From: Limnohabitans sp. G3-2
GTDB lineage: Bacteria; Pseudomonadota; Gammaproteobacteria; Burkholderiales; Burkholderiaceae_C
Length of the DNA: 64,000 nucleotides
Assembly (NCBI RefSeq): GCF_002778275.1
Contig: NZ_NESG01000008.1
Location: forward strand, 1 to 64,000
Direction: 5' to 3'
Both the position numbers and the translations under genes were made by a program. The notes under the pieces are model-generated. The model saw nothing but the letters and a program-made list of their open reading frames with translations, had not been told where the DNA came from and ran no database searches. Positions 8,692-19,176 of the stretch are shown here, in pieces (position 1 is the stretch's first letter; every line of letters begins with the position of its first letter).

Positions 8692-9651
8692 ATGGGCGAA
8701 TTTGACCTGATTGAACGCTTTTTCAAGCGCCCGCCGCGCAAAGCGGATGTGGGCATTGGGGATGACTGTGCTGTATGGTCTGCGCGTGCTGGCCATCAGT
8801 TGGCTTTTTCTGCCGACATGCTCGTCGAAGGTCGACACTTTTTATCGACCGTTGAGCCATCTCGGCTGGGCCACAAAGCACTGGCCGTGAATTTGAGCGA
8901 TTTGGCCGCCTGCGGAGCCACCCCTCAAGCTTTCTTGCTCTCTTTGTCCTTGCCCAGGGCTGATGAAGGCTGGTTGTCTGGTTTTTCCCAAGGCCTGTTT
9001 CAATTGGCCGATGCCCATCACTGTGAGCTGATCGGCGGCGACACCACCCAAGGCCCCTTGAACATTGCCATCACCGTGATGGGGGACGTCCCTGTGGGTC
9101 AGTCCATTTTGCGCAGCGGCGCGCAAGTGGGTGATGACATCTATGTGAGTGGTCATTTGGGCGATGCGCGCTTGGCTCTGGAAGCGTTTCGGGGTTCGGT
9201 TGGCTTGCCACAACCTGTGTTCGACACCGCACGACTGCGCATGGAACTGCCCACACCCCGCGTGGCTTTGGGCATGGCACTTCGAGGTATTGCACATGCC
9301 ATGGCCGACATCAGCGATGGCTTGCTGGGTGATTTGGGCCATATCCTCAAAGCCAGCCATGTGGGGGCCGAAATTGATCTGGCCGCCATGCCTGACCTCA
9401 TGCAAACCAGCCATCTCTGGTCGTGCCCATCCGATTTGGCACTGACCTGTGTTTTGTCAGGTGGCGATGATTACGAGCTCGTTTTCTGCGCGCCCCCCTC
9501 AGCCTCTGAAGCCATCCATGCGGTATCACAGGCTTGCATGACGCCCATCACCCGAATTGGCCGCATCACCGGTCAACCCGAACTGGTTTTACGGGATGCC
9601 CACGGGCAGATCGTTCCCTTGAAGTTCCGCTCATTTGATCATTTCGCATGA
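8692..9651 (+). CDS. thiL: thiamine-monophosphate kinase
   Basis: ATP-dependent phosphorylation of thiamine monophosphate to the cofactor thiamine diphosphate. The 319-residue product starts MGEFDLIERFF and has the Mg/ATP motif GIGDDCAV, the block NLSDLAACGATP, IGGDTTQG, and the C-terminal AMADISDGLLGDL and SGGDDYELVF motifs typical of ThiL. ATG at 8692 is chosen over an in-frame TTG six bases upstream because the family starts at MGEFDLI. The stop overlaps the pgpA ATG by four bases. Confidence 0.96.
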   Translation: MGEFDLIERFFKRPPRKADVGIGDDCAVWSARAGHQLAFSADMLVEGRHFLSTVEPSRLGHKALAVNLSDLAACGATPQAFLLSLSLPRADEGWLSGFSQGLFQLADAHHCELIGGDTTQGPLNIAITVMGDVPVGQSILRSGAQVGDDIYVSGHLGDARLALEAFRGSVGLPQPVFDTARLRMELPTPRVALGMALRGIAHAMADISDGLLGDLGHILKASHVGAEIDLAAMPDLMQTSHLWSCPSDLALTCVLSGGDDYELVFCAPPSASEAIHAVSQACMTPITRIGRITGQPELVLRDAHGQIVPLKFRSFDHFA

Positions 9652-10187
9652 CGACGCCTGTGACCACTTTTGAATCTGGCCAAGTTCGTGGCCCCGTTCA
9701 GCCAACGGTGGCCTTCATGCTGGCGCATCCGGCCCACGCCGTGGCTTTGGGACTGGGTTCAGGCCTGGCGCCCAAAGCTCCCGGGACGGTCGGCAGCCTG
9801 TGGGCTTGGCTCTCCTGGCTGGTCATTCAACATTACCTCTCATGGTCCGAGCAAGCCCTCTTGATCACCGCCACCTTTTTGGCTGGCTGGTGGGCTTGCA
9901 CCGTCACGGCACGCCACATGCGGATCAGCGATCCCGGTGCCATTGTGGTCGACGAAATTGTGGCGATGTGGTTGATTTTGTTCTTGCTCATGCCCAGTAC
10001 TTTCTGGGGTCAATTGGCTGCTTTTGCCCTTTTTCGCTTTTTTGACGCGGTCAAACCTGGGCCTGTTGCGTGGGCCGATCGTCTTTTTAAGGGGTACGGT
10101 TGGCGCGGTGGTTTCGGCATCCTGTTTGACGACTTGGTGGCTGCGTTTTGCACCCTGCTTGTGTTGGCGTTTTGGAGGTGGTTCTGA
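9648..10187 (+). CDS. pgpA: phosphatidylglycerophosphatase A
   Basis: Integral inner-membrane phosphatase that converts phosphatidylglycerophosphate to phosphatidylglycerol. The family motifs GLAPKAPGTVGSL and ISDPGAIVVDEIVAMW are both present, and three or four hydrophobic segments follow the pattern of PgpA. The 179-residue length is near normal. Start overlaps thiL (ATGA) and the stop overlaps pncC by one base (TGATG), so translation of the three is coupled. thiL-pgpA adjacency is common in proteobacteria. Confidence 0.95.
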   Translation: MTTPVTTFESGQVRGPVQPTVAFMLAHPAHAVALGLGSGLAPKAPGTVGSLWAWLSWLVIQHYLSWSEQALLITATFLAGWWACTVTARHMRISDPGAIVVDEIVAMWLILFLLMPSTFWGQLAAFALFRFFDAVKPGPVAWADRLFKGYGWRGGFGILFDDLVAAFCTLLVLAFWRWF

Positions 10188-10666
10188 TGACCGATATTTC
10201 CCATCGCCTGGCTGAACGTTTGTTGTCGCTGCAATGGCAAATGGCCACGGCGGAAAGCTGTACTGGAGGACTGATTTCGGCCTGCTGCACGGACTTGGCT
10301 GGATCCAGTGCTTGGTTTGACCGCGGATTTGTGACTTACTCCAACGATGCCAAAACACACATGCTGGGCGTACCACCCGACATGATCTCAGCGCACGGTG
10401 CCGTCAGTGAACCTGTTGCCCATGCCATGGCCATGGGGGCAGTTTACAGATCCAAAGCGCAAGCATCTGTCGCCGTCACTGGCGTTGCGGGCCCCAGCGG
10501 CGGCAGCGCAGAAAAGCCTGTGGGCACCGTTTGGTTTGGCTGGTGCATACAGGGCTTGGTTGCAACTGAAATTCAGCACTTTGGTGGCGATCGCCAAGCC
10601 ATTCGGCAGGCGACCGCCTTGCACGCACTGGAAGGCCTTCTCAAGCGCTTACCCCATCTGAGCTGA
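10187..10666 (+). CDS. pncC: nicotinamide-nucleotide amidase (CinA C-terminal domain)
   Basis: Deamidates nicotinamide mononucleotide to nicotinate mononucleotide in pyridine nucleotide recycling. The 159-residue single-domain form shows the catalytic-region motif TAESCTGG, RGFVTYSNDAK, AVTGVAGPSGG and KPVGTVWFG. The N-terminal CinA domain is absent, as in stand-alone PncC. ATG at 10187 follows GGAGG by eight bases and overlaps the pgpA stop. The frame is open 13 codons upstream but that part is pgpA sequence. The gene ends 16 bp before a strong terminator. Confidence 0.94.
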   Translation: MTDISHRLAERLLSLQWQMATAESCTGGLISACCTDLAGSSAWFDRGFVTYSNDAKTHMLGVPPDMISAHGAVSEPVAHAMAMGAVYRSKAQASVAVTGVAGPSGGSAEKPVGTVWFGWCIQGLVATEIQHFGGDRQAIRQATALHALEGLLKRLPHLS

Positions 10667-10682
10667 AAGACATTCAGAAACG

Positions 10683-10708
10683 AAAAAACCCTCCGAAGAG
10701 GGTTTTTT
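10683..10708. terminator. bidirectional rho-independent terminator between pncC and tRNA-fMet
   Basis: An 11-bp perfect stem: six A, CCCTC, loop CGAA, GAGGG, six T. Read on the plus strand it ends the apaG-pncC set with a T run. Read on the minus strand it has a TTCG tetraloop and also ends in six T, serving the rplQ-tRNA transcript. Confidence 0.93.
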
Positions 10709-10731
10709 GAAATTCAACCGAGGTTGAAATT

Positions 10732-10808
<77 letters not shown>

Positions 10809-10826
10809 GTATTCCTACATTGTACC

Positions 10827-11213
10827 TTACTCTGCTGCTGTTTCGGCAGAAGAATCAGCGCGATCGACCAATTCGACCAAGGCCATCGGTGCGTTGTCAC
10901 CCACGCGGTAACCCATTTTCAGGATACGTGTGTAACCACCAGGGCGCGAAGCCGAACGTGGGCCCAACACATTGAACAATTTGGTGACGCTGTCACGGTC
11001 ACGCAAACGGTTGAACGCCAAGCGACGGTTCGACAAGTTGTCCACTTTGGCCAAGGTGATCATGGGCTCGATCACGCGGCGCAATTCTTTGGCCTTAGGC
11101 ACTGTGGTTTTGATGACTTCATGCTCGATGAGCGAGTTCATCATGTTCTGCAGCATCGCAAGGCGGTGCGAGCTGGTGCGATTGAGTTTGCGGAGGCCGT
11201 GTCCGTGACGCAT
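10827..11213 (-). CDS. rplQ: 50S ribosomal protein L17
   Basis: Large-subunit protein near the exit tunnel. N-terminus [17 protein letters not shown] and the block [13 protein letters not shown] match bacterial L17. The 128-residue length includes a short acidic C-terminal tail (SSAETAAE). It is the last protein gene of the alpha operon (rpsM-rpsK-rpsD-rpoA-rplQ), followed by an initiator tRNA. Confidence 0.98.
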   Translation of the reverse strand: MRHGHGLRKLNRTSSHRLAMLQNMMNSLIEHEVIKTTVPKAKELRRVIEPMITLAKVDNLSNRRLAFNRLRDRDSVTKLFNVLGPRSASRPGGYTRILKMGYRVGDNAPMALVELVDRADSSAETAAE

Positions 11214-11269
11214 GGTGCTTACCTTTCTTTATTAAACAGGCAGCCGTATCAGGTACTGCCCGTGCACAC

Positions 11270-11286
11270 CCCGGATCAAGTCCGGG
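11270..11286. other. stem-loop in the rpoA-rplQ gap
   Basis: Inverted repeat CCCGGA-TCAAG-TCCGGG in the 82-bp space between rpoA and rplQ. There is no T run on the transcribed side, so it is more likely an RNA processing or stabilising hairpin than a terminator. Confidence 0.4.
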
Positions 11287-11295
11287 AACTTTGAA

Positions 11296-12288
11296 TTAAC
11301 GCTTTTCCAGACCTGCTGGAGGCCAAGCTTCGAGCTTCATGCCCAAAGTCAGACCACGGGAAGCCAAAACTTCCTTGATTTCGTTGAGTGACTTGCGACC
11401 CAGGTTAGGGGTTTTGAGCAACTCATTTTCGGTGCGCTGAATCAGATCACCGATGTAGTAAATGTTTTCTGCTTTGAGGCAGTTGGCCGAACGAACAGTG
11501 AGTTCGAGTTCATCCACAGGGCGCAAGAGGATCGGATCGAAATTGCCAGCGCCGCCGCGTTGGGCAGGCTCATTGAATGCAGACAATTCGCTGCCTTCGA
11601 GCTGCGCAAACACAGCCAACTGCTCGACCAGGATCTTGGCCGAAGAACGCACAGCGTCTTCAGCAGTGATGGCACCGTTGGTTTCGATCTCGATGACCAG
11701 TTTGTCCAAGTCGGTACGCTGCTCCACACGGGCGCTCTCAACGGTGTAGCTCACACGCTTAACAGGTGAAAACGACGCATCCAGAACAATACGGCCCAAA
11801 GCCTTGGTGGGCTCGTCGGCGAAACGACGCATGCTGCCGGGCACATAACCACGGCCCTTTTCGACCTTGATTTGCATGTCCAACTTGCCGCCATGCGACA
11901 GGTTGGCAATGACGTGCTCTGGGTTCACAATTTCAACGTCGTGCGGCGTCTGAATGTCGGCAGCCGTCACAGCGCCTTCGCCATCTTTGCGCAGACTCAA
12001 GGTCACTTCGTCACGGTTGTGGAGTTTGAAAACCACACCTTTGAGGTTCAACAAGATGTTCACAACATCTTCCTGCACGCCATCAATGGATGAGTATTCG
12101 TGGACAACACCCGCGATGGTCACCTCGGTGGCGGAGTAACCCACCATGGATGACAGCAAAACGCGGCGCAGCGCGTTGCCAAGCGTGTGACCATAACCAC
12201 GCTCGAAGGGCTCCAACGTGACTTTTGCACGGTTGGCCGCCAATTGTTCGACTTGGATGGCTTTGGGTTTCAACAGATTGGTTTGCAT
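11296..12288 (-). CDS. rpoA: DNA-directed RNA polymerase subunit alpha
   Basis: Scaffold subunit of RNA polymerase. The 330-residue protein has the N-terminal dimerisation domain (block [20 protein letters not shown] near residues 28-47), a linker at about 235-250, and the C-terminal domain that binds UP elements and activators ([19 protein letters not shown], then [12 protein letters not shown]). It sits between rpsD and rplQ as usual in the alpha operon. Confidence 0.98.
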   Translation of the reverse strand: MQTNLLKPKAIQVEQLAANRAKVTLEPFERGYGHTLGNALRRVLLSSMVGYSATEVTIAGVVHEYSSIDGVQEDVVNILLNLKGVVFKLHNRDEVTLSLRKDGEGAVTAADIQTPHDVEIVNPEHVIANLSHGGKLDMQIKVEKGRGYVPGSMRRFADEPTKALGRIVLDASFSPVKRVSYTVESARVEQRTDLDKLVIEIETNGAITAEDAVRSSAKILVEQLAVFAQLEGSELSAFNEPAQRGGAGNFDPILLRPVDELELTVRSANCLKAENIYYIGDLIQRTENELLKTPNLGRKSLNEIKEVLASRGLTLGMKLEAWPPAGLEKR

Positions 12289-12392
12289 TCAGACTTCCCC
12301 TCAATACCCCCGGTCCGTTACACCGGTAAGGCTGATGAAGCACCCGGTGCCGCTTCGGAAGACAGCCCGGGAACGATTGAAACGACTCAGAA

Positions 12393-13016
12393 TTAACGCG
12401 AGTACAGTTCGACGATCAAGGATTCGTTGATGTCTGCAGCGAATTCATCACGATCAGGAACCTTCTTGAAGGTGCCTTCTGCCTTGTCGGCATTGACTTC
12501 CACCCAAGCAGGCATGCCCACTTGCAAAGCCAATTGCAAAGCTTCAACCACGCGGTTTTGCTTTTTGGATTTTTCACGAACAGCGATCACGTCACCGGCC
12601 TTGACCAGGTACGACGGGATGTTCACGGATTGGCCATTCACCGTGATGGCTTTGTGTGAAACCATCTGACGTGCTTCTGCGCGCGTGGAGCCAAAGCCCA
12701 TGCGGTAGACCACGTTGTCCAAACGGCACTCGAGCAAAGCCAACAAGTTAGAGCCTGTGTTGCCTTTGCGGCGATCGGCTTCAGCGAAGTAGCGGCGGAA
12801 TTGCTTCTCCAACACACCGTACATGCGCTTGACTTTTTGCTTTTCACGCAACTGCAAGCCGTAGTCTGATGTGCGCTGACCCGAAGTGCGGCCGTGTTGG
12901 CCAGGCTTGGTGTCAAATTTGGACTTGTCCGCAATCGAGCGACGGGCGCTCTTGAGGAACAAGTCGGTGCCTTCACGGCGAGAAAGTTTGGCCTTGGGGC
13001 CGAGGTAGCGTGCCAC
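12393..13016 (-). CDS. rpsD: 30S ribosomal protein S4
   Basis: Primary 16S rRNA binder and, in enterics, autogenous repressor of the alpha operon. The 207-residue product begins [20 protein letters not shown], has the PGQHG block and the S4 RNA-binding domain in its second half ([21 protein letters not shown] region). The N-terminal zinc cysteines of some S4 proteins are absent. Inverted repeats occur in the 86-bp gap before it. Confidence 0.98.
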   Translation of the reverse strand: MARYLGPKAKLSRREGTDLFLKSARRSIADKSKFDTKPGQHGRTSGQRTSDYGLQLREKQKVKRMYGVLEKQFRRYFAEADRRKGNTGSNLLALLECRLDNVVYRMGFGSTRAEARQMVSHKAITVNGQSVNIPSYLVKAGDVIAVREKSKKQNRVVEALQLALQVGMPAWVEVNADKAEGTFKKVPDRDEFAADINESLIVELYSR

Positions 13017-13039
13017 TTGATTTTCCTTTTATGCAACTA

Positions 13040-13085
13040 CCGCATCAAAAATGCGGGAGCCAGGCGATGCAAGCATGGCCTGGCG
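13040..13085. other. two stem-loops in the rpsK-rpsD gap
   Basis: CCGCAT-CAAAA-ATGCGG at 13040-13056 is followed by arms GCCAGG and CCTGGC further on. They lie just before the rpsD start in the minus-strand transcript. Possible roles are RNA processing or regulation of rpsD translation; no match to the known S4 leader pseudoknot is claimed. Confidence 0.35.
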
Positions 13086-13102
13086 GTGGGCTTGGTTTGA
13101 AA

Positions 13103-13507
13103 TTAGATACGGCGACGCTTTTGTGGGCGGCAACCGTTGTGCGGGACGGGTGTCACATCAGCGATGGATGTGATGCGGATACCCAAGGCACCCAAAGCGC
13201 GAACGGAAGACTCACGACCGGGGCCTGGGCCCTTGATCTCGACGTCCAAGTTCTTGATGCCTTGTTCTTGCGCTGCGCGACCAGCCACTTCAGAAGCAAC
13301 CTGGGCTGCGAAAGGTGTCGATTTGCGCGAACCTTTGAAGCCTTGGCCACCCGAAGAAGCCCAAGACAGAGCATTGCCTTGGCGGTCGGTGATGGTGATG
13401 ATGGTGTTGTTGAACGACGCGTGAACGTGTGCAATACCGTCAGCAATGTTCTTGCGAACTTTTTTGCGGACACGTTGTGATGCGCTGTTTGATTGTGCTT
13501 TTGCCAT
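13103..13507 (-). CDS. rpsK: 30S ribosomal protein S11
   Basis: Platform protein of the small subunit. The 134-residue product carries the family blocks [39 protein letters not shown] and [16 protein letters not shown]. The length is slightly above E. coli S11 because of an N-terminal extension. Second gene of the alpha operon, 19 bp after rpsM. Confidence 0.98.
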   Translation of the reverse strand: MAKAQSNSASQRVRKKVRKNIADGIAHVHASFNNTIITITDRQGNALSWASSGGQGFKGSRKSTPFAAQVASEVAGRAAQEQGIKNLDVEIKGPGPGRESSVRALGALGIRITSIADVTPVPHNGCRPQKRRRI

Positions 13508-13526
13508 AGTGGTCTCTCAATCCTGC

Positions 13527-13892
13527 TTATTTCTTCAGAGCCGCAGCGCCTTTGCGCGGACCCTTGCGAGTACGTGCATTGGTGCGTGTACGCTGACCAC
13601 GCATGGGCAAGCCACGACGATGACGGAAACCACGGTAGCAACCGATGTCCATCAAACGCTTGATGTTCATGGTGGTTTCGCGACGCAGATCACCTTCAAT
13701 GGTGAACACTGCGATTTGATCGCGAATTTTTTCGAGATCAGCGTCCGTCAGATCTTTGATCTTTTTGGAATAAGCGATGCCAGAGGCCTCGCAAATTTGT
13801 CGAGCGCGGGTGCGACCAATACCAAAAATGGCTGTCAAGCCAATTTCAGCATGTTTGTGCGGCGGAATGTTGATGCCAGCGATACGTGCCAT
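13527..13892 (-). CDS. rpsM: 30S ribosomal protein S13
   Basis: Head protein of the small subunit contacting tRNA and L5. [14 protein letters not shown] at the start, then [10 protein letters not shown], and a basic tail ending [15 protein letters not shown]. 121 residues, normal length. First gene of the alpha operon; in enterics S4 represses from a pseudoknot at this position, not tested here. Confidence 0.98.
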   Translation of the reverse strand: MARIAGINIPPHKHAEIGLTAIFGIGRTRARQICEASGIAYSKKIKDLTDADLEKIRDQIAVFTIEGDLRRETTMNIKRLMDIGCYRGFRHRRGLPMRGQRTRTNARTRKGPRKGAAALKK

Positions 13893-13916
13893 TTTCGTCC
13901 TCTAAAACTAATTCAA

Positions 13917-14030
13917 TCAGCCTTGACGCTGCTTGTGACGTGGATCTGTACAGATCACACGAACAACGCCTTTACGGCGAATGACCTTGCAGTTACGGCA
14001 AATTTTTTTCACCGAAGCAGAAACTCTCAT
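13917..14030 (-). CDS. rpmJ: 50S ribosomal protein L36
   Basis: A 37-residue zinc-ribbon protein of the large subunit. The frame reads [20 protein letters not shown] and ends DPRHKQRQG, with zinc ligands Cys11, Cys14, Cys27 and His32, so it is the zinc-binding form. It lies between secY and rpmS-side genes (secY upstream, rpsM downstream). No infA precedes it, unlike in many related genomes. Confidence 0.97.
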   Translation of the reverse strand: MRVSASVKKICRNCKVIRRKGVVRVICTDPRHKQRQG

Positions 14031-14135
14031 GGTTCTCTCCTAAAACTCATCGATACCCAGACTTTTCAGACCAGGTGAAAAATATGGCCTTGCACAAATT
14101 GCGCAAGGTTCTTTACCAAACCTCGATCAAATCCA

Positions 14136-15455
14136 TCAAGACTTGAAGCTCGCCTTTTTCAAAAGCGAATCGTACTGTTGTGACATCAAGTAATTTTGTA
14201 CTTGAGCCATGAAATCCATGGTCACGACCACAATGATCAGCAACGATGTGCCGCCAAAGTAAAACGGAACATTGTATTTCAGAATCAAAAACTCAGGCAG
14301 CAGACACACGAAGGTGATGTATGCGGCACCGACAGCTGTCAAACGCAAAAGAATCTTGTCGATGTGCTTTGCAGTTTGGTCTCCGGGGCGGATACCTGGA
14401 ATGAACGCGCCGCTTTTCTTCAAATTGTCTGCGGTCTCACGGCTGTTGAACACCAACGCTGTGTAGAAAAAACAGAAGAAAATGATCGCAGCGGCGTAAA
14501 ACATCACATAGACAGGCTGACCGGGGGCCAATGCGTTCGCCACATCTTTGAAGAAACGAACGACAGCACTCTCAGAAGAGCCTGAACTGAACCATCCAAT
14601 CAATGTTGCAGGCAACAAAATGATGGAAGACGCAAAAATTGGAGGAATCACACCCGCCATGTTCAGCTTGAGGGGCAAATGGGATGACTGACCGCCATAC
14701 ACCTTGTTGCCCACTTGACGGCGAGCGTAATTCACAAGAATTTTTCGCTGTCCGCGCTCGACAAACACCACAAAGTAGGTGACCAGAGCCACCACCACAA
14801 TGATCAATATGGAGATCAAAGGGTTCATGGCGCCCGTGCGAACCAACTCAAATAAGCCACCCAAAGCACTGGGCAAGCCAGCGGCAATGCCAGCAAAAAT
14901 CAGAATCGAAATGCCGTTGCCCAAACCTCGTTCGGTGATTTGTTCACCGAGCCACATGAGGAACATGGATCCAGCAGTCAAACTGACCACAGCTGTCATC
15001 CGAAATCCCATGCCAGGATTGATCACCAGGCCGGCCGAAGCCTCCAGTGCAACCGCAATACCGAACGACTGAAAAAGAGCCAGACCCAAAGCACCGAAGC
15101 GCGTGTACTGGGTGATTTTTCGTCGGCCAGCTTCGCCTTCTTTTTTCATCTGTTCAAACGATGGCACCACATACGTCAACAGCTGCATCACGATGGAGGC
15201 AGAAATGTACGGCATGATGCCCAGGGCAAAAATAGTGAACCGGGACAATGCGCCACCGGAAAACATATTGAACAGATTCAAGATGCCGCCTTGCTGACCG
15301 TTGAACAACTGCTTGAGTTGTTCAGGGTCAATGCCCGGCACAGGAATGTGAGCGCCTGCACGGTAAACAACCAGGGCGAGCAACAAAAACAGAAGACGAC
15401 GACGCAAATCGCCGAACTTGTCTGCTTTAGCTGTTGTATTAGCGCTGGTTGCCAC
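14136..15455 (-). CDS. secY: preprotein translocase subunit SecY
   Basis: Channel subunit of the SecYEG translocon in the inner membrane. The 439-residue protein has ten hydrophobic segments. Recognisable blocks are [11 protein letters not shown] after TM1, [47 protein letters not shown] and [16 protein letters not shown]. It stands at the end of the spc cluster after rplO (22 bp), as in most proteobacteria. Confidence 0.98.
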   Translation of the reverse strand: MATSANTTAKADKFGDLRRRLLFLLLALVVYRAGAHIPVPGIDPEQLKQLFNGQQGGILNLFNMFSGGALSRFTIFALGIMPYISASIVMQLLTYVVPSFEQMKKEGEAGRRKITQYTRFGALGLALFQSFGIAVALEASAGLVINPGMGFRMTAVVSLTAGSMFLMWLGEQITERGLGNGISILIFAGIAAGLPSALGGLFELVRTGAMNPLISILIIVVVALVTYFVVFVERGQRKILVNYARRQVGNKVYGGQSSHLPLKLNMAGVIPPIFASSIILLPATLIGWFSSGSSESAVVRFFKDVANALAPGQPVYVMFYAAAIIFFCFFYTALVFNSRETADNLKKSGAFIPGIRPGDQTAKHIDKILLRLTAVGAAYITFVCLLPEFLILKYNVPFYFGGTSLLIIVVVTMDFMAQVQNYLMSQQYDSLLKKASFKS

Positions 15456-15477
15456 AGTGTTTCTCGCTTATGAACAT

Positions 15478-15912
15478 TCAGGCGATGGAGCCGCCAGCAG
15501 CCTCAATGGCTGCCTTAGCACCTGCAGTTGCACCAATGCCTGTCAACTTGACAGCTTTGGACAACTCACCCGTGTTGATCACTTTGACCACTTTGGCCAT
15601 TTGCGAAACCAAACCGGCTTGCTTCAATGCCAAAACATCCACTTCAGCCAAGTCCAAACGAGACAAGGTCGTCAGTGTGATTTCAGCGTTGTACTTGAGC
15701 AAATGCGATTTGAAACCGCGCTTAGGCAAACGACGCTGCAAAGGCATTTGACCGCCTTCGAAGCCCACCTTGTGGTAGCCGCCTGAACGTGATTTTTGAC
15801 CTTTGTGACCACGGCCGGCGGTTTTACCCAAACCCGAACCGATACCACGGCCCACGCGACGTGGCGCGTGCTTAGAGCCTTCTGCGGGCTTGATGCTGTT
15901 AAGTTCCATCAT
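15478..15912 (-). CDS. rplO: 50S ribosomal protein L15
   Basis: Late assembly protein of the large subunit. The glycine- and basic-rich N-terminal part ([19 protein letters not shown], then SRSGG) and [19 protein letters not shown] are diagnostic. 144 residues, normal length. It begins seven bases after rpmD. Confidence 0.98.
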   Translation of the reverse strand: MMELNSIKPAEGSKHAPRRVGRGIGSGLGKTAGRGHKGQKSRSGGYHKVGFEGGQMPLQRRLPKRGFKSHLLKYNAEITLTTLSRLDLAEVDVLALKQAGLVSQMAKVVKVINTGELSKAVKLTGIGATAGAKAAIEAAGGSIA

Positions 15913-15919
15913 TCGCCTC

Positions 15920-16102
15920 TTAGAGAACTTTGACCAGATAGCTGATCTTGTTGATCATGCCGCGCACTGCGGGCGTGTCTTGCAACTCGCTCACAGAATT
16001 GAGCTTGCGCAGACCCAGGCCACGCACTGTGGCGCGGTGTGACTCTTTGGTGCCAATCGGGCTGCGAACCAGTTGGACTTTCACGGTGGATTGTGTCGTC
16101 AT
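15920..16102 (-). CDS. rpmD: 50S ribosomal protein L30
   Basis: A 60-residue ferredoxin-like fold protein of the large subunit. [20 protein letters not shown] followed by [13 protein letters not shown] and a hydrophobic end ([12 protein letters not shown]) match bacterial L30. It lies between rpsE and rplO, the standard spc order. Confidence 0.98.
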   Translation of the reverse strand: MTTQSTVKVQLVRSPIGTKESHRATVRGLGLRKLNSVSELQDTPAVRGMINKISYLVKVL

Positions 16103-16116
16103 GTTCGATCTCCGGT

Positions 16117-16635
16117 TCAGCCGAACAACTCTTCAACCGACTTGCCACGTTTGGCAGCCACGTTGGAAGCTGTTGTGCAGTTGGACAAAGCGTCCAAGGT
16201 GGCACGAACCATGTTGTAAGGGTTGGATGAACCGTGGCTCTTGGCCACGATGTCCGTGATGCCCACCACTTCAAACACGGCGCGCATAGGACCACCAGCG
16301 ATGATGCCGGTACCCTTTGGCGCTGGCGCCATCATGACGCGTGCAGCGCCATGGTGACCGTGCACTGCATGGTGAATCGTGCCGTTCTTGAGGTGAACTT
16401 TGGCCAAGTTGCGACGGGCTTCTTCCATCGCCTTTTGCACGGCTGCTGGCACTTCTTTCGATTTGCCTTTGCCCATGCCTACTTTGCCATCGCCGTCACC
16501 GACCACAGTCAAGGCTGCGAAACCGAGGATACGGCCGCCCTTCACCACTTTGGTCACGCGGTTGACCGCGATCATCTTCTCGCGCAGACCGTCTTCAGGA
16601 CCGTCGCTCTGCGGTTTTGCTGTAAATTTAGCCAT
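16117..16635 (-). CDS. rpsE: 30S ribosomal protein S5
   Basis: Decoding-site protein involved in translational accuracy. The double-stranded RNA-binding N-terminal domain contains [18 protein letters not shown] and [15 protein letters not shown]. The second domain has [15 protein letters not shown] and [15 protein letters not shown]. 172 residues, normal. Confidence 0.98.
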   Translation of the reverse strand: MAKFTAKPQSDGPEDGLREKMIAVNRVTKVVKGGRILGFAALTVVGDGDGKVGMGKGKSKEVPAAVQKAMEEARRNLAKVHLKNGTIHHAVHGHHGAARVMMAPAPKGTGIIAGGPMRAVFEVVGITDIVAKSHGSSNPYNMVRATLDALSNCTTASNVAAKRGKSVEELFG

Positions 16636-16652
16636 TTGTAACTCCGATCCGT

Positions 16653-17018
16653 TTAGAACTGCAGACCTGCTTCACGGGCTGCTTCGGCCAAAGCCTTGAC
16701 GCGACCGTGGTAAGCGAAACCTGCGCGGTCGAAGGCGACCTTCTCAACGCCAGCGGCTTTTGCTTTTTCAGCAATGCGCTTGCCAATCACTGTGGCTGCA
16801 GCGGCATTGCCGCCTTTGCCTGCAGCACCCAAGGCCGTGCGCACTTCGGCTTCGGCGGTGGATGCGCTGGCCAACACTTTGGTACCGCAGCCAGAGATAA
16901 CGCTGGCATAGATGTGCAGGTTGGTGCGGCTCACTGTCAAGCGCGCCACGCCTTGCTGTGCAATGCGGATGCGTGTTTGGCGTGCACGACGCAGACGCTG
17001 CTCTTTCTTGGTCAACAT
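16653..17018 (-). CDS. rplR: 50S ribosomal protein L18
   Basis: 5S rRNA-binding protein. [19 protein letters not shown] is followed by [16 protein letters not shown] and a C-terminal [20 protein letters not shown]. 121 residues, a few longer than E. coli L18. It lies 11 bp after rplF. Confidence 0.98.
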   Translation of the reverse strand: MLTKKEQRLRRARQTRIRIAQQGVARLTVSRTNLHIYASVISGCGTKVLASASTAEAEVRTALGAAGKGGNAAAATVIGKRIAEKAKAAGVEKVAFDRAGFAYHGRVKALAEAAREAGLQF

Positions 17019-17029
17019 GATGCAGCTCC

Positions 17030-17563
17030 TTATTTCTTCTTGGTCTCTTTGATCGTGATCTTCTCATCCGAATAACGGATGCCCTTGCCCTTGTAAGGCT
17101 CAGGAGGACGAACAGCACGGATCTCAGCAGCAATTTGGCCAACACGTTGACGGTCGGCACCCTTGATCACGATTTCAGTCGCGCTGGGGGTGGCCACCGT
17201 GATGCCAGCAGGCATGTCGATGTTGACGGGGTGTGAATAACCAACAGCCAGGTTCAATTTGGCGCCAGAGGCGGCCGCTTTGTAACCCACGCCAACCAGG
17301 TTGAGCTTCTTCTCAAAGCCTTTGGTCACGCCAGTGACCATGTTGTTCACCAACTGACGCAAGGTGCCGCTCATGGCATTGGCTTCACGTGAATCGTTGG
17401 CAGGGGCAAAGCTCAGCTTGCCACCTTCGTTGCTCACATTCACCAGCATGTTGGCGGCGATGGCCAATTGACCACCAGCGCCTTTCACACTGATTTGATC
17501 TTGTTTGATCGACACATCCACACCAGCGGGGATGGTCACAGGCATTTTTCCTACGCGGGACAT
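17030..17563 (-). CDS. rplF: 50S ribosomal protein L6
   Basis: Large-subunit protein near the factor-binding centre. [17 protein letters not shown], the block [20 protein letters not shown] and the C-terminal [16 protein letters not shown] and [11 protein letters not shown] are all typical. ATG at 17563 gives the usual 177 residues. The frame is open 19 codons upstream, but that stretch overlaps rpsH and has no L6 similarity. Confidence 0.98.
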   Translation of the reverse strand: MSRVGKMPVTIPAGVDVSIKQDQISVKGAGGQLAIAANMLVNVSNEGGKLSFAPANDSREANAMSGTLRQLVNNMVTGVTKGFEKKLNLVGVGYKAAASGAKLNLAVGYSHPVNIDMPAGITVATPSATEIVIKGADRQRVGQIAAEIRAVRPPEPYKGKGIRYSDEKITIKETKKK

Positions 17564-17576
17564 TCTTTTTCTCCCT

Positions 17577-17972
17577 TTAAGCGACGTAGCACAGCACTTC
17601 GCCGCCGACACCGGCTGCACGTGCTTTGCGATCAGTCATCACGCCCTGAGGTGTGGTGACGATGGCCACGCCCAAGCCGTTTTGGACTTGAGGAATAGCA
17701 TCACGGCCTTTGTACACGCGCAGGCCAGGACGGCTCACGCGCTCAATACGCTCGATGACCGGACGGCCAGCGTAGTACTTCAGGGCGATTTCGAGGGTGG
17801 CTTTGCCATCTTCGGTTTTGACTTGGAAGCCATCAATGTAGCCTTCATCTTTGAGCACTTGAGCAATGGCCACCTTCACTTTGGATGAAGGCACCATCAC
17901 GGCGGCTTTGGCCACCATCTGTGCATTACGGATGCGGGTCAACAGATCGGCAATAGGATCACTCATGCTCAT
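17577..17972 (-). CDS. rpsH: 30S ribosomal protein S8
   Basis: Central-domain 16S rRNA binder and, in enterics, the translational repressor of the spc operon. [35 protein letters not shown] and the C-terminal [18 protein letters not shown] match the family. 131 residues counting from MSMSD; initiation at the second Met is possible. It lies 18 bp after rpsN. Confidence 0.98.
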   Translation of the reverse strand: MSMSDPIADLLTRIRNAQMVAKAAVMVPSSKVKVAIAQVLKDEGYIDGFQVKTEDGKATLEIALKYYAGRPVIERIERVSRPGLRVYKGRDAIPQVQNGLGVAIVTTPQGVMTDRKARAAGVGGEVLCYVA

Positions 17973-17990
17973 GTTGTTATCTCCTGCCGA

Positions 17991-18296
17991 TTACCAGCTG
18001 GCTTTGGTCACGCCCGGAATGTTGCCTGCGAAGGCTAATTCACGGATCTTGGCGCGGCCCAGACCAAATTGACGGAACGTACCGCGTGGGCGACCGGTGA
18101 TTTCACAGCGGTTGCGTTGGCGGGTCGGGTTGGCGTTGCGCGGGAGCTTTTGCAGACCCAGACGGGCAGCTGCACGCTCTTCATCGCTGCGCTTGGCATC
18201 GTTGGCGATGGCTTTCAATTCCGCATATTTTTTTGCGAATTTGGCCGCCAGTTTTTCACGCTTGAGCTCGCGCTCGATCAAAGCTACTTTAGCCAC
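17991..18296 (-). CDS. rpsN: 30S ribosomal protein S14, zinc-free form
   Basis: Head protein of the small subunit. With GTG at 18296 as start, the product is 101 residues, the usual length of the long zinc-free form. It begins [15 protein letters not shown] after the initiator and ends RFRQFG-type sequence ([16 protein letters not shown]). There are no CxxC zinc pairs. AGGTG stands six bases before the GTG. Upstream in-frame ATG codons would run into rplE. Confidence 0.96.
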   Translation of the reverse strand: MAKVALIERELKREKLAAKFAKKYAELKAIANDAKRSDEERAAARLGLQKLPRNANPTRQRNRCEITGRPRGTFRQFGLGRAKIRELAFAGNIPGVTKASW

Positions 18297-18304
18297 GTGA
18301 CACC

Positions 18305-18844
18305 TCAGTTCTTGAAGGGGAAGCGGAAAGCTGTCAAGAGCGCTTTGCACTCTTCGTCAGACTTGGCCGTTGTGGTGATGCTGATGTTGAGACCGCGCAA
18401 GGCATCGACCTTGTCGTACTCAATCTCAGGGAAAATGATCTGCTCTTTAACGCCGATGTTGTAGTTGCCACGGCCATCGAATGCGCGACCAGAAATACCG
18501 CGGAAGTCACGAACGCGAGGCAAAGCCACGGTCACGAAACGATCCAGGAATTCATACATCTGAACACCGCGCAAGGTCACCATGCAACCGATAGGCTGTT
18601 GTTCACGGATCTTGAAGCCGGCAATGGCTTTCTTGGCCTTGGTCACCACAGGCTTCTGGCCTGCGATCTTGGTCAAGTCGCTCACAGCGTGGTCCATGAC
18701 TTTCTTGTCAGCCACAGCTTCAGACACACCCATGTTCAAGGTGATCTTGGTGATGCGAGGAACCTGCATGGGTGACGTGTAACCAAATTTGGCCGTCAGT
18801 TCAGCAGCGATTTTCTCGCGGAAGAGTTGTTGCAAACGTGCCAT
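18305..18844 (-). CDS. rplE: 50S ribosomal protein L5
   Basis: 5S rRNA-binding protein contacting the P-site t[52 protein letters not shown] and [17 protein letters not shown] are family blocks. ATG at 18844 gives 179 residues as in E. coli and has AAGGTG at a proper distance. An ATG two codons earlier overlaps the rplX stop and is the alternative. In enterics S8 binds the mRNA at this start. Confidence 0.97.
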   Translation of the reverse strand: MARLQQLFREKIAAELTAKFGYTSPMQVPRITKITLNMGVSEAVADKKVMDHAVSDLTKIAGQKPVVTKAKKAIAGFKIREQQPIGCMVTLRGVQMYEFLDRFVTVALPRVRDFRGISGRAFDGRGNYNIGVKEQIIFPEIEYDKVDALRGLNISITTTAKSDEECKALLTAFRFPFKN

Positions 18845-18846
18845 GC

Positions 18847-19167
18847 TCATGCCACCTTGATTTCTTCGCCGCTCGACTTGTAAACGCGAACGCGTTTGCC
18901 GTCAGCTTGCAGCTTAATGCCCACGCGATCAGCCTTGCCTGTTGCGGCGTTGAAAATCGCCACATTGGATTGGTGAATCGGCATGGCCTTTTCGATGATG
19001 CCGCCAGTTGTGCCCTTCATGGGGTTTGGCTTGGCGTGTTTTTTGACGATGTTGATGCCGTCAATCAGCAGGTGCGAATCGCTGGCGCGCGACGAAACTT
19101 TGCCGCGCTTGCCTTTGTCACGACCTGTGATGACGATGACTTCGTCGCCTGTGCGAATCTTGTTCAT
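18847..19167 (-). CDS. rplX: 50S ribosomal protein L24
   Basis: Assembly initiator of the large subunit. The KOW motif appears in [19 protein letters not shown] near the N-terminus, followed by [16 protein letters not shown] and [17 protein letters not shown]. 106 residues, normal. It is nine bases from rplN and abuts rplE. Confidence 0.98.
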   Translation of the reverse strand: MNKIRTGDEVIVITGRDKGKRGKVSSRASDSHLLIDGINIVKKHAKPNPMKGTTGGIIEKAMPIHQSNVAIFNAATGKADRVGIKLQADGKRVRVYKSSGEEIKVA

Positions 19168-19176
19168 GGCGCGTCC

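Noticed and set aside
10148..10186. Longer start for pncC inside pgpA
   Set aside because: The 13 extra codons are pgpA sequence in another frame; the ATG at 10187 has GGAGG at the right distance.
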